Assembly (NCBI GenBank): GCA_050246475.1
Contig: JBFWVZ010000010.1
Span: 1-49,395, forward strand
Length of the DNA: 49,395 nucleotides
Direction of reading: 5' to 3'
DNA from: CADEEL01 sp050246475
GTDB taxonomy: Bacteria; Pseudomonadota; Alphaproteobacteria; Caulobacterales; Aquidulcibacteraceae
The notes under the pieces are model-generated. The model had not been told where the DNA came from, made no database searches, and worked only from the letters and a program-made list of their open reading frames with translations. Of this stretch, positions 26,273-33,920 are shown piece after piece; the stretch's first letter is position 1; each line of letters starts with the position of its first letter. Position numbers and translations under genes: made by a program.

Positions 26273-27993
26273 TTCGCGGTCAATCCCCAGTCGCGGAACA
26301 GCGCCGCCTGGAAATCGGCGCGGCGGCTCTCGATCTCGAAGGCGCCCCAATCGCTTACGCGCTCCAGCGTGCGCGTGACGGCCCAGCAGGGAAAAGCCTG
26401 GTTGAAGAAGATCGGCTTCTTCACGTCGAATCCCTTGTTGCCGCAGAGCTGATTTTGCCGGCGCGCCACAAGCGTCCAATTGCCCATCAGGTGGGCGTAT
26501 TCCTTGCGCTCCTCCTCGGTGATGTGGGTCCAGCTCGGCCCGCCGCCGACGGGCAGGATGTGCTCCACCGTCAAATCGTCGGTCTCGCGCGAAAGCACCT
26601 CCCCGCCCGGCAGGCACGCGTTGATGCGGATGAGCAGAAGGCGGCGCTTGTCAGCCTCGGCCGAATGATCGCGCTTGAAAGGCGCGCCAAGGCGCTTGGT
26701 CAGTTCATCGCGCTGCTTTTCGGTCAGCACGAGCGCGCCGCCTTGACCGAAGAGCTTCTTTTCGTCGCCGTCGGCCTTCAAGGCGCGCACCCAATTCTTC
26801 TCCCGCTCTTCGCGCCGGACGGCCGAGAGCAGCCCGCCGAAGGCGATGAGATCCAGTCCTTGGAAGAAGCGACGGGTCTTTTCGTGGTCGCGCCCATGCC
26901 TTGCGTAGAACGCCACCGCGATCGGCAGCCACGCCTGCTCCTTGAGTTGCTTCAGGCATTTGATGCGCCGGTTGATCTCCGCGCCGTAAGGCCCGCCGAC
27001 GACCTCGTTGCGGATATCGAACAGGGCCTGGCCGTGCTGGGGCAGCCACTCGGTCAAGAACGCGTTGATCTCGGCGCGCTCCGACAATGTCTGGACAAAG
27101 GAGCCAAGATCGCCGGGCGCGCGGATCGGCTCGTTGGCGAACATCATCGGCGTCAGCTGAAGCAGCTCGCCAAACTGATCGCGGCCGAGCTGATCCTCCA
27201 CCGATTCCCAGGTGCGGGCGGCCTCATCCTTCTCGGCCTCGCTCATATTGGCGCGCTCGAGCAGCGCGGATTTCATCATGTCAGCGGCGGAGAGCTTCAA
27301 GCCGCTGTCGTTGACGCTGGTGAAGATCGTGATGGCGGCGCCGGGCTCGTCGGCCTCCATCACGTTGAAGACGGCGCAGCGGCACACGAAACGGGCAAAC
27401 CTCTCCAGATCGTTTTCGCCGAGATCGTCGAGCGCCTCACGGATGCATGCCGCGGCCTGGATGATCGCGCCCTGCGCGTCGTTGCCGGGGGTCTCGATCT
27501 TGACGAGTTCGAAGAAGCGGCCTCCGCTCTGTGCGTATTCGTAGAAGAACGGCTGGTCGGTCTCGCGCAGCTTGAGACGCGGCCGCGGCGGGGCGCCCGG
27601 CGCAAGGATCAGCGCATCGTAATTCTCAACCCGCGAGCTCGGCATGCGTTCGCGAAAGAAGGAGAGCAGCATGGTCAGCGTCGCCAAACGCTGCTGGCCG
27701 TCCGCGATCATGAGTTCGTTCTTGGATTTTCTAACCAGCACAAAGTGGCCGATGAAATAGAACGCGCCGCCGCGCTGCCAGGCGCCGCGCAAATCCTGGA
27801 TGAGCTTGCCGACATGCTCTTCGGTCCAGGAATACGGCCGCTGATAGCGCGGAATGAGCAGGACATTGTCGCGCATCAACAGCGTCGCGACGTTGTACAT
27901 CTGCGCGCGCAGGCCCAACGGCACAGCGCCGAAATAATCGGCCACCTTCTTCAACGCGGCTTCGTACGATGCGTTGTCGAACGGCGGCGCCAT
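26269..27993 (-). CDS. DUF262-DUF1524 protein, GmrSD-like nuclease
   Basis: 574 residues. The N-terminal DUF262 (ParB-like NTPase/DNA-binding) motifs are seen: IPRYQRPYSW at 47-56 and IADGQQRLATL at 97-107, the DGQQR core. A long helical middle follows, then a C-terminal DUF1524 HNH-type nuclease region with VEHILPV near 472 and NWTLVARRQNQLCGNKGF around 505-523. Known: this two-domain layout occurs in GmrSD type IV restriction enzymes (which cut modified DNA) and in SspE-like phage-defence proteins. Inferred: a stand-alone DNA-targeting defence nuclease. No partner methylase or dnd/ssp genes lie nearby. The start is ATG 27993. Both halves and their key residues look intact. Confidence 0.88.
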   Translation of the reverse strand: MAPPFDNASYEAALKKVADYFGAVPLGLRAQMYNVATLLMRDNVLLIPRYQRPYSWTEEHVGKLIQDLRGAWQRGGAFYFIGHFVLVRKSKNELMIADGQQRLATLTMLLSFFRERMPSSRVENYDALILAPGAPPRPRLKLRETDQPFFYEYAQSGGRFFELVKIETPGNDAQGAIIQAAACIREALDDLGENDLERFARFVCRCAVFNVMEADEPGAAITIFTSVNDSGLKLSAADMMKSALLERANMSEAEKDEAARTWESVEDQLGRDQFGELLQLTPMMFANEPIRAPGDLGSFVQTLSERAEINAFLTEWLPQHGQALFDIRNEVVGGPYGAEINRRIKCLKQLKEQAWLPIAVAFYARHGRDHEKTRRFFQGLDLIAFGGLLSAVRREEREKNWVRALKADGDEKKLFGQGGALVLTEKQRDELTKRLGAPFKRDHSAEADKRRLLLIRINACLPGGEVLSRETDDLTVEHILPVGGGPSWTHITEEERKEYAHLMGNWTLVARRQNQLCGNKGFDVKKPIFFNQAFPCWAVTRTLERVSDWGAFEIESRRADFQAALFRDWGLTAN

Positions 27994-28100
27994 GTCTTCT
28001 CCCCTCGCTCGTCGGCGGCGATCAAAGCCGCGCCCTCGCGGTCATTGCAATACGAAAACGAATCACAGGCGCGGCCCTATGGCGCGCGCGCCACGGTGGT

Positions 28101-28931
28101 TTACGCGCGGGTGAGAACGGAGCGCGATGAAAGCGCGAACGCGGGCGCCGCGCCGATCGCGGCGGTTTCAGAAAAACCCCGCACGCAAAGTGCGTTGCGC
28201 ATCGTTTGCGCCCCGCGCGCATCGGTGAACAAAGCAAGCCGTGTCGTTGCGGCGCCTTCGCCGCACGCGCCCACCTCCGCCACGCGGCGCGCGATCGCGG
28301 CGCCGCTGTCGAGCCAATGAATCGCGCGGGGCGCGGCGCCTTTCAATTCATCCACAATCAGCGGGAAGTGGGTGCAGGCGAGCGCGACGACATCAAGCGC
28401 ATCGCCGCCGGGCGCGTTGAACAGCGCGTCAACGGCTTCGCGGATCGCTGGGGGATCGGGCGTTTCGCCCGCGAGTTTTGCCTCCGCCGCCGCGACAAGC
28501 GCGGTCGAGCCGACGCGGATGACGTGCGCGTCAGCGGCGAAGCGGGCGATCAGGTCATCGGTGTAGGCGCGCGCGACCGTCGCGGGCGTTGCGAGCAGGC
28601 CAATCACGCCCGATTGAGTGAGCGCCGCCGCGGGCTTGATCGGCGGCACGACCCCGACGACGGGCTGGCGAACCGCCGCGCGAATGGCGTCGAGCGCGAT
28701 GGTGCTTGCGGTATTGCACGCGACGACAATGACGTCGGGCGCAAGAGCCTCCGCGAGCGCCGCGATGAGCGCCGGGCAGCGGGCGCGCAGGTCCGCGTCG
28801 CTTTTCGAACCGTAGGGCAGCCAGGCGTTGTCGGCCGCGTAGTCCATCGTCAGCGCCAAATTCGCGCGCACCATCGCATCGAGCACGGAAAGACCGCCGA
28901 CGCCGCTGTCGAACACGAGCGCGCGTTTCAT
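28101..28931 (-). CDS. murI: glutamate racemase
   Basis: Supplies D-glutamate for peptidoglycan. 276 residues. FDSGVGGLSVLD carries the first catalytic Asp region, VACNTAS the first catalytic Cys and ACTHFPL the second. PYGSKSDADL is the conserved substrate loop. ATG 28931 overlaps the stop of the upstream dipeptidase as ATGA, so D-Ala-D-Ala cleavage and D-Glu supply are co-expressed, both peptidoglycan amino-acid functions. Confidence 0.95.
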   Translation of the reverse strand: MKRALVFDSGVGGLSVLDAMVRANLALTMDYAADNAWLPYGSKSDADLRARCPALIAALAEALAPDVIVVACNTASTIALDAIRAAVRQPVVGVVPPIKPAAALTQSGVIGLLATPATVARAYTDDLIARFAADAHVIRVGSTALVAAAEAKLAGETPDPPAIREAVDALFNAPGGDALDVVALACTHFPLIVDELKGAAPRAIHWLDSGAAIARRVAEVGACGEGAATTRLALFTDARGAQTMRNALCVRGFSETAAIGAAPAFALSSRSVLTRA

Positions 28932-29704
28932 GCGGGCGGCGCGGCGAGGCCGTAGAGCGATGCAGCGCGGCCGTTGAACGAGGCCCACATCCAGTCGCCG
29001 TAGCTGAAGTGCCACCACTCATCGGGGTGGTTGGCGAAGCCGGCCTCGTTCATCGCCCAATAAAGAATGCGCCGGTTGGCCCGCGCCTCGTCGGCGGAGA
29101 ACGAGCCTTCGCCCGCCGGCTCTTTCTCGAAGCGATCAGTGTGGGCGAGCGGCGTCGCATCGTCGAAGACCGAGCCCATGAAGAGCGGCGCGCCATCTTC
29201 CCAGGTGAGCGTCAAATCCACCGCGCCGCCGGTCGCGTGCGGCGCGGGCTTGTCTTCGCTCAAGCTGGGCGCGGCCCAATAGCGTTCCACCTCAGCAATG
29301 AGCGCGTCGCCGGCAAGATGAGGATGGCGTTTGGCCAGTTGTTCGGGCGTCCACACGTCGTGAAAATAAGCCTGTACGGCGCGCGGACGCCATCCATCGT
29401 AAACAAAGAGCTTCAGTCCGTCCCGGCGAAGCTTGCGATCGACTTCGGCGAGCTTTCTTGCCGCGCTTTCACGCAAGAACAGCGCATCGACCGCGCCGGG
29501 GGCTGCTGCATAGTAAGGCGGGTTTTGCGCATGCGCATAATGATTGCGCCCAGCGACGCCGAAATCCGCAAGCGCGACAAGACGTTCGCTGAACGCTGCG
29601 CCCGCGTTGTCGATCGGCCCATGACGCGGACCGTTGCGCAAAGCACGCACGCCGCCGAGATCGGGCAGCGGACGCTCGCGCCATTCTGGAAAGGGCGGCG
29701 ACAT
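28928..29704 (-). CDS. D-alanyl-D-alanine dipeptidase (VanX/DdpX family)
   Basis: Zn-dependent hydrolase of the dipeptide D-Ala-D-Ala, used here most likely for cell-wall turnover or recycling. 258 residues. The zinc motif PHATGGAVDL (SxHxxGxAxD type, with Pro in place of Ser) lies mid-protein and DEWWHFSYGD supplies the catalytic Glu and third ligand. FVYDGWRPRAVQ is also conserved. No van regulators or ligases are nearby, so vancomycin resistance is not implied. No signal peptide is seen, so it is probably cytoplasmic. Confidence 0.9.
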   Translation of the reverse strand: MSPPFPEWRERPLPDLGGVRALRNGPRHGPIDNAGAAFSERLVALADFGVAGRNHYAHAQNPPYYAAAPGAVDALFLRESAARKLAEVDRKLRRDGLKLFVYDGWRPRAVQAYFHDVWTPEQLAKRHPHLAGDALIAEVERYWAAPSLSEDKPAPHATGGAVDLTLTWEDGAPLFMGSVFDDATPLAHTDRFEKEPAGEGSFSADEARANRRILYWAMNEAGFANHPDEWWHFSYGDWMWASFNGRAASLYGLAAPPA

Positions 29705-29833
29705 TCCTGTTAATTCTCTGGAAACCTTGGTGGCGGGATTCTTCCCTTTGGCTTAGTCAGGGCGGGATGGGGCATCGTCAACGACTCGTGCTAATTTAAG
29801 CGCGCGCGTGGGCATTGGAGCGGGGGTCAGCTC

Positions 29834-30814
29834 ATGAACATTTCTCGACCAATCGGCACGTCCTCCGTCGTGTTCGTCACGCTTTCCGGCCTCATCTGGT
29901 CGGGTTGGGCGGTTGGATCGCAGACGCCCGAGGGCCAGGAAGCGCTGGCGCGGGCGTACGAAGAATACGCACAGCAGCGCACGCAGGCCGTCACGGAAGA
30001 TCTTTTCGCGCCGAACGCGTTGCGCGCAGTGGTCTGCGGCGCGGACAATGTCTCGCAGGCTGGGCGCGAAGCGCGGCCTTGCTTGGCGGTTGCGGCCGCC
30101 GGGCGCCTCTTCATTATCGACGCCGGCTATGGCGCGGCGGCTTCGCTGAGCGAGCGCGGCATTCCGCTGGCGCGGCTTGAAGCGGTGCTCCTCACGCAAG
30201 CCGAGCGGACGCAATCGGCCGATCTAGGCGAACTCTTCGACAATGCGCAGAACACGGGCGGCGCTTCGCTCCTTCCGGTCTACGGCCCGGCCGATACGCA
30301 ACGCACCGTCGAGGGCTTGAATACGGCCGGCGGGTTCGACGGCTTGAACGCGGGCCTGCAAGCGTGGGGCCCAGCGCCGGAGCCTGGGCGCTCGGTCATC
30401 GTTTTTGAAAGCGACGGTCTCGTCGTTTCGGCATTCACGACCGCGCAGGACGCGCATGAGGGGCGCGTCGGCTACCGGTTCGATTATCGCGGGCGCTCGC
30501 TCGTCGTCGCGGGCGACGGGCGCGCGGAGTGGGCCAACGCCACGGCGGAAGCCGATGTCGTGCTGCACAGCGCGCAAACGACGGCGCTCACGCACCTTCA
30601 CCAGCCAGGCGCGGCGACCGTGACGGAAGCGGCGAACGCCGCGCGCGATCACAACGCCACGCTCGTGCTCACCGGGCTTGCCGACAACATCTCGCGTGCG
30701 CTGCAAATGCAGGAAGCGCGCGCGACCGGGCTTGAGGATGTCGTGGCCAGCCGCGTCGGCATGATGCTTGAGCTGCCGCTGGAAAATTCGGACGTGAACG
30801 TCCGCCCACTCTAA
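29834..30814 (+). CDS. metallo-beta-lactamase-fold protein lacking the metal-binding motif
   Basis: 326 residues. An N-terminal hydrophobic segment (about 10-28) is a signal anchor or signal peptide. The rest aligns by pattern with RNase-Z-like MBL-fold hydrolases: VVCGADN (cf. VCGTGSP), PCLAVAAAGRLFIIDAGYGA, RLEAVLLTQ, LPVYGPADTQRTVEGLN and VGYRFDYRGRSLVVAGD. Where active members have LTHFHSDH, this one has LLTQAERTQSAD, so the HxHxDH ligands are gone. The later conserved His before the YRFDYRGRS strand is also not in place. Inferred: a pseudo-enzyme with a binding or structural role. An intrinsic terminator follows at 30844. Confidence 0.82.
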   Translation: MNISRPIGTSSVVFVTLSGLIWSGWAVGSQTPEGQEALARAYEEYAQQRTQAVTEDLFAPNALRAVVCGADNVSQAGREARPCLAVAAAGRLFIIDAGYGAAASLSERGIPLARLEAVLLTQAERTQSADLGELFDNAQNTGGASLLPVYGPADTQRTVEGLNTAGGFDGLNAGLQAWGPAPEPGRSVIVFESDGLVVSAFTTAQDAHEGRVGYRFDYRGRSLVVAGDGRAEWANATAEADVVLHSAQTTALTHLHQPGAATVTEAANAARDHNATLVLTGLADNISRALQMQEARATGLEDVVASRVGMMLELPLENSDVNVRPL

Positions 30815-30843
30815 GCATCCGGGCTTCGCCCTGATCTTGCGAG

Positions 30844-30877
30844 AACGGCGCTGAGGCCTCGGGCCCGGCGCCGTTTT
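30844..30877 (+). terminator. Rho-independent terminator after the MBL-fold gene
   Basis: AACGGCGC (30844-30851) pairs perfectly with GCGCCGTT (30868-30875), with further pairing potential in the intervening GGCCTCGGGCC, and ends in TTTT. It starts 29 bases after the stop codon and separates the MBL-fold gene from the DUF3108 gene. Confidence 0.7.
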
Positions 30878-30930
30878 CGTTTGCAGCGGCGCGCATGCGC
30901 TCGGCGGCCGGCGAGCGTACACTCCGACTC

Positions 30931-31719
30931 ATGCGCGCGCTTGTTCTCGCCCTCGCCTTTCTTGCTCTCGGCGCATCGCCCGCCGCCGCCGAACGCTACG
31001 CGATGGAGTTTCGCGGCGCGGTGTTCGGCGTGGTGGGCCTTGGCCGCGCGACGCTCGATCTCGATGTCGAGCCGGACCGCTATCGGGCCGTGGCGCAAAT
31101 CCGCTCCGGGGGGCTCCTTGAACTCTTCGAACGCACACGTCTGCGCGCTGAATCCGAAGGCGGCGTCAGCGACGCCGGCGTGACGTGGCGGCGCTACAGT
31201 CTCGATCATCATTATTCGCGCAAGCATCGCGCGATCCTGATGGAGCGCACCGAGGCTGGGCTCACGTCAACGATCACGCCGACTTACCGCCTCTGGGGCC
31301 AACCGCCCGCGAGCGAAGCGCAGCGGCTCGCGTCACGCGACCCGCTTTCCTCACTCATCGCGATGGGCGTCGATGTCGCGCGCACGCAACGGTGCGCGAG
31401 CGACTATCTCGTGTTCGACGGGCGCTTCCACTACCGGCTCGAATTGCGCGGCGGGCAGCGGCGGCGCGTTGACGATTCCGGCTATGACGGCCCCGCGCTG
31501 CGCTGCCGCTTGCGCTACATCCCCGTCGCGGGCTTCGAGCCGAGCGACGGCGGGCGGCGCAACCGCATTCCCGAGGGCGAAATCTGGTTCGCGCTGATTG
31601 ACGGTGCGCTCTTTGCGCCGCCCGTGCGCGCGGAGACGCCGTTGCCGCTCGGCAGCGCGGGGCTCAGGCTCACGCGGTTCAGCCGGCCCGTCGTCAATGT
31701 GGCGGCGGCGGCGAACTAA
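30931..31719 (+). CDS. DUF3108 periplasmic protein
   Basis: 262 residues with a signal peptide (cleavage after PAAA, residue 20). The body is beta-rich. ERYAMEFRGAVFGVVGLG and YSLDHHYSRKHRAILMER with an RDPLSSLIAMG motif fit the DUF3108 family, thought to adopt a lipocalin-like or LolA-like beta-barrel in the periplasm. No enzymatic motif is seen. Two cysteines (RTQRCASDY and LRCRLRY) could form a disulfide. ATG 30931 is chosen because it opens the signal peptide. It shares a 4-base CTAA stop with the convergent FlaA1-like gene. Confidence 0.75.
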   Translation: MRALVLALAFLALGASPAAAERYAMEFRGAVFGVVGLGRATLDLDVEPDRYRAVAQIRSGGLLELFERTRLRAESEGGVSDAGVTWRRYSLDHHYSRKHRAILMERTEAGLTSTITPTYRLWGQPPASEAQRLASRDPLSSLIAMGVDVARTQRCASDYLVFDGRFHYRLELRGGQRRRVDDSGYDGPALRCRLRYIPVAGFEPSDGGRRNRIPEGEIWFALIDGALFAPPVRAETPLPLGSAGLRLTRFSRPVVNVAAAAN

Positions 31720-32933
31720 GCGAGCGCGCGTTCGGCGCCGGCGGGCGCCGCGGCATCCAAGGTGAGACGGCGCACCGCGTCATCGGCGCCCATGCGCGCG
31801 GCCGCGACGATGCGCTCGATCTGCGCTTCGAGCACCGCACGCGCGACGGCTGGCGACCGCACGGCGGCGACGCCCGGCGCAACGATCGCTTCCTCGATCT
31901 CATCGTCGCCCGTCATCTCCTCGCGCAGCTTTTCGCCGGGACGCAGGCCGACGAATTTGATCGCCACGTCGCGATCGGGCGCAAGCCCGCGCAGGCGGAT
32001 CATGTCGCGCGCGACGTCCACGATGGGCACGGGCTCGCCCATGTCCAAAATGTGGGCGACGCCGCGCTCCTTGGCGTCCATCGCCACAGCAGCGGCGTGC
32101 AGCAGGAAATCCGCCGCCTGACGGATGGTGATGAAGTAGCGCACGACGTCAGGGTCGGTGACGGTCAGCGGCCCGCCGGCATCGAGCTGGCGCTCAAAGA
32201 GCGGCGTCACGGAGCCCGCCGAGCCCAGCACATTGCCTAAACGCGCCACCAGACGACGCGGCGCGCCCTCCCCGGCTTCGCGATCGATCGCCTGGCAATA
32301 GAGTTCGATCAACCGCTTCGTCGCGCCCATGACGCTCAGCGGGTTGGCTGCCTTGTCGGTGGAGACGAACACGACATGCGCGCCGATTCTCGCGGCGGCT
32401 TCGAGAATGTTCCTTGAGCCCAGCACGTTGGTCAGGGCGCCTTCGCTGGGGTTCGCCTCGACGATCGGCACGTGCTTCATGGCGGCGGCGTGGAAAACGA
32501 TGTCGGGCTTCTCGCGCGTGAAGAAGCGCTTCACGGCCTCCGCATCACGGATGCATCCATAGCGCAGCGCCAGGGCCTCCGGCGCCAGCGGCAAATCCTG
32601 GGCGATCTGAGAAAGATTGAACTCGGAATTGTCGAAGATGGAGAGCCGCGCGGGCCCAAGCGTTGCGAGTTTGCGCGCGAGTTCGCCGCCTATGGAGCCC
32701 GCGCCGCCGGTGACCAGCACACGCCTGCCTTCGATCGCGCTCCTTACGCGCGCCCAATCGACGCTCGATTCGGGGGCGCCCAGCAGATCGTCCAGCCGCA
32801 GGGGGCGCACGCCCTCCCGCGCGGCGACGACCACGCGCTCACCGGCTTCGGCGGCGCCGGCGAGCATCGCGCGAGCTTCCGCGCGGCTGCGCGGCAGCGC
32901 TCTTGGCGATGTATCCCCCGCGTTGCGCGTCAT
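31716..32933 (-). CDS. soluble CapD/FlaA1-like nucleotide-sugar 4,6-dehydratase
   Basis: 405 residues. LVTGGAGSIGGELARKL is the NAD-binding loop, FHAAAMKHVPIVEANPSE is a family hallmark, and STDKAANPLSVMGATKR holds the catalytic Asp-Lys and the MxxxK that replaces YxxxK in the FlaA1/PglF/WbpM group. GLRPGEKLREEM is the conserved C-terminal motif. Known enzymes convert UDP-GlcNAc to a 4-keto-6-deoxy sugar. Odd: the four N-terminal transmembrane helices of WbpM/PglF are absent, although the linker that normally joins them to the catalytic domain (VVVAAREGVRPLRLDDLLG) is still present. This may be a truncated lineage or a FlaA1-like soluble form. C-terminus shares its stop with the DUF3108 gene. 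Confidence 0.87.
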   Translation of the reverse strand: MTRNAGDTSPRALPRSRAEARAMLAGAAEAGERVVVAAREGVRPLRLDDLLGAPESSVDWARVRSAIEGRRVLVTGGAGSIGGELARKLATLGPARLSIFDNSEFNLSQIAQDLPLAPEALALRYGCIRDAEAVKRFFTREKPDIVFHAAAMKHVPIVEANPSEGALTNVLGSRNILEAAARIGAHVVFVSTDKAANPLSVMGATKRLIELYCQAIDREAGEGAPRRLVARLGNVLGSAGSVTPLFERQLDAGGPLTVTDPDVVRYFITIRQAADFLLHAAAVAMDAKERGVAHILDMGEPVPIVDVARDMIRLRGLAPDRDVAIKFVGLRPGEKLREEMTGDDEIEEAIVAPGVAAVRSPAVARAVLEAQIERIVAAARMGADDAVRRLTLDAAAPAGAERALA

Positions 32934-33087
32934 AGCGCGGCCATGCCCCGTCCCCGAACTCTCGGCGCGATCAGAAGCGCGATCTGCGCCGGCCCCCGCA
33001 GCGAATCACTTCGCGCTTAGGTATGGTTCACGGAGTCAGGTAACCGAGTCATGCACGCGGCGCCGTTTGGCCGCATTTGCATGTGGA

Positions 33088-33840
33088 TTAATCCGGCATG
33101 GGAACGATGCCGTTCGACGCGGCGACATCGAGCGGCTTGTCCAACGCTTCCGCGTCAACGCGCACGGCGCCGCCCGCGGCCTCAACCAGCGCCAAGCCCG
33201 CCGCCACATCCCAAACCATCGATCCGTTTTCGCAATAAGCGTCGGCGCGCCCGGCCGCGACGTAAGCGAGCGCGCTCGCGGCCGAGCCGATCATGCGCAC
33301 CTTGCGCCATTGCATGAGGCGATTGAGCAGCCGCGACCGGCTCGCCTCCTCCAGCGCCATGCGCGCGGGGATGCCGGTGTTCAACACACCTTTCGCGGGA
33401 TCGGCGACGCTCGAAACGCGAATGGGCGCGCCGTTCAGCCACGCGCCTTCGCCGACAATGCCCGTGAAGCGTTCGCCTAGCAGAAAGCAATCGACAACGC
33501 CGATCACCGGCCGGCCGCCCTTGATGAGCGCGATCGACACCGCGCAATGGGGATAGCCCTGGATGTAATTGACGCTGCCGTCCAACGGATCGACAGCCCA
33601 GAAATCCTCTTTCCCCTCCTCCGCCGCCCAGCCGCGCTCCTCGGAGAGGATCGGCAAATCGGAAGCGCGCTTCAGCGCATCGAGGATGATCGCTTCGGCG
33701 CGCCTGTCGGCGTCGATCTTCACTTCGCGGCCCAGCTCGGCTTCGATGCCGGACCAATGCGTGCGCTGACGCTTCAGCGCGTCGCCGGCTTCGCCCGCGG
33801 CGGCTTCGGCCAGTGCGGAGAGGAATTTGAGATCGTCCAT
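33088..33840 (-). CDS. inositol monophosphatase family protein
   Basis: 250 residues of the Li+-sensitive, Mg2+-dependent phosphatase family. ILSEERGW carries the metal-binding Glu pair, DPLDGSVNYIQGYP is the DPxDGTxN metal motif, and MVWDVAAGLALVEAAGG is the third motif. Substrates in the family include inositol-1-P, histidinol-P and PAP; the sequence alone does not decide. SuhB-like is most likely by default. It is flanked by a 154 bp spacer on the FlaA1-like side and divergent from the coiled-coil membrane protein gene. Confidence 0.88.
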   Translation of the reverse strand: MDDLKFLSALAEAAAGEAGDALKRQRTHWSGIEAELGREVKIDADRRAEAIILDALKRASDLPILSEERGWAAEEGKEDFWAVDPLDGSVNYIQGYPHCAVSIALIKGGRPVIGVVDCFLLGERFTGIVGEGAWLNGAPIRVSSVADPAKGVLNTGIPARMALEEASRSRLLNRLMQWRKVRMIGSAASALAYVAAGRADAYCENGSMVWDVAAGLALVEAAGGAVRVDAEALDKPLDVAASNGIVPMPD

Positions 33841-33920
33841 GGTCGGAGGGGCCTTAGCGCGCCTCGGCGGCGCGGGCGAATCCCTCTCTACTCAACGCTG
33901 CAACACGCTTGGGGTGAGCC

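Noticed and set aside
25672..28320. An 882-codon open frame on the plus strand
   Set aside because: It lies antisense to the well-supported GT39-like and DUF262 genes, spans both, and its protein is Arg/Ala-rich without domains; high GC produces such antisense frames.
28928..29704. Possible vancomycin-resistance gene
   Set aside because: VanX-fold dipeptidase alone, with no vanH/vanA ligase or vanRS; next to murI it is better explained by cell-wall turnover.
29009..29713. 234-codon plus-strand frame
   Set aside because: Antisense to the VanX-like dipeptidase with intact zinc motifs; no independent support.
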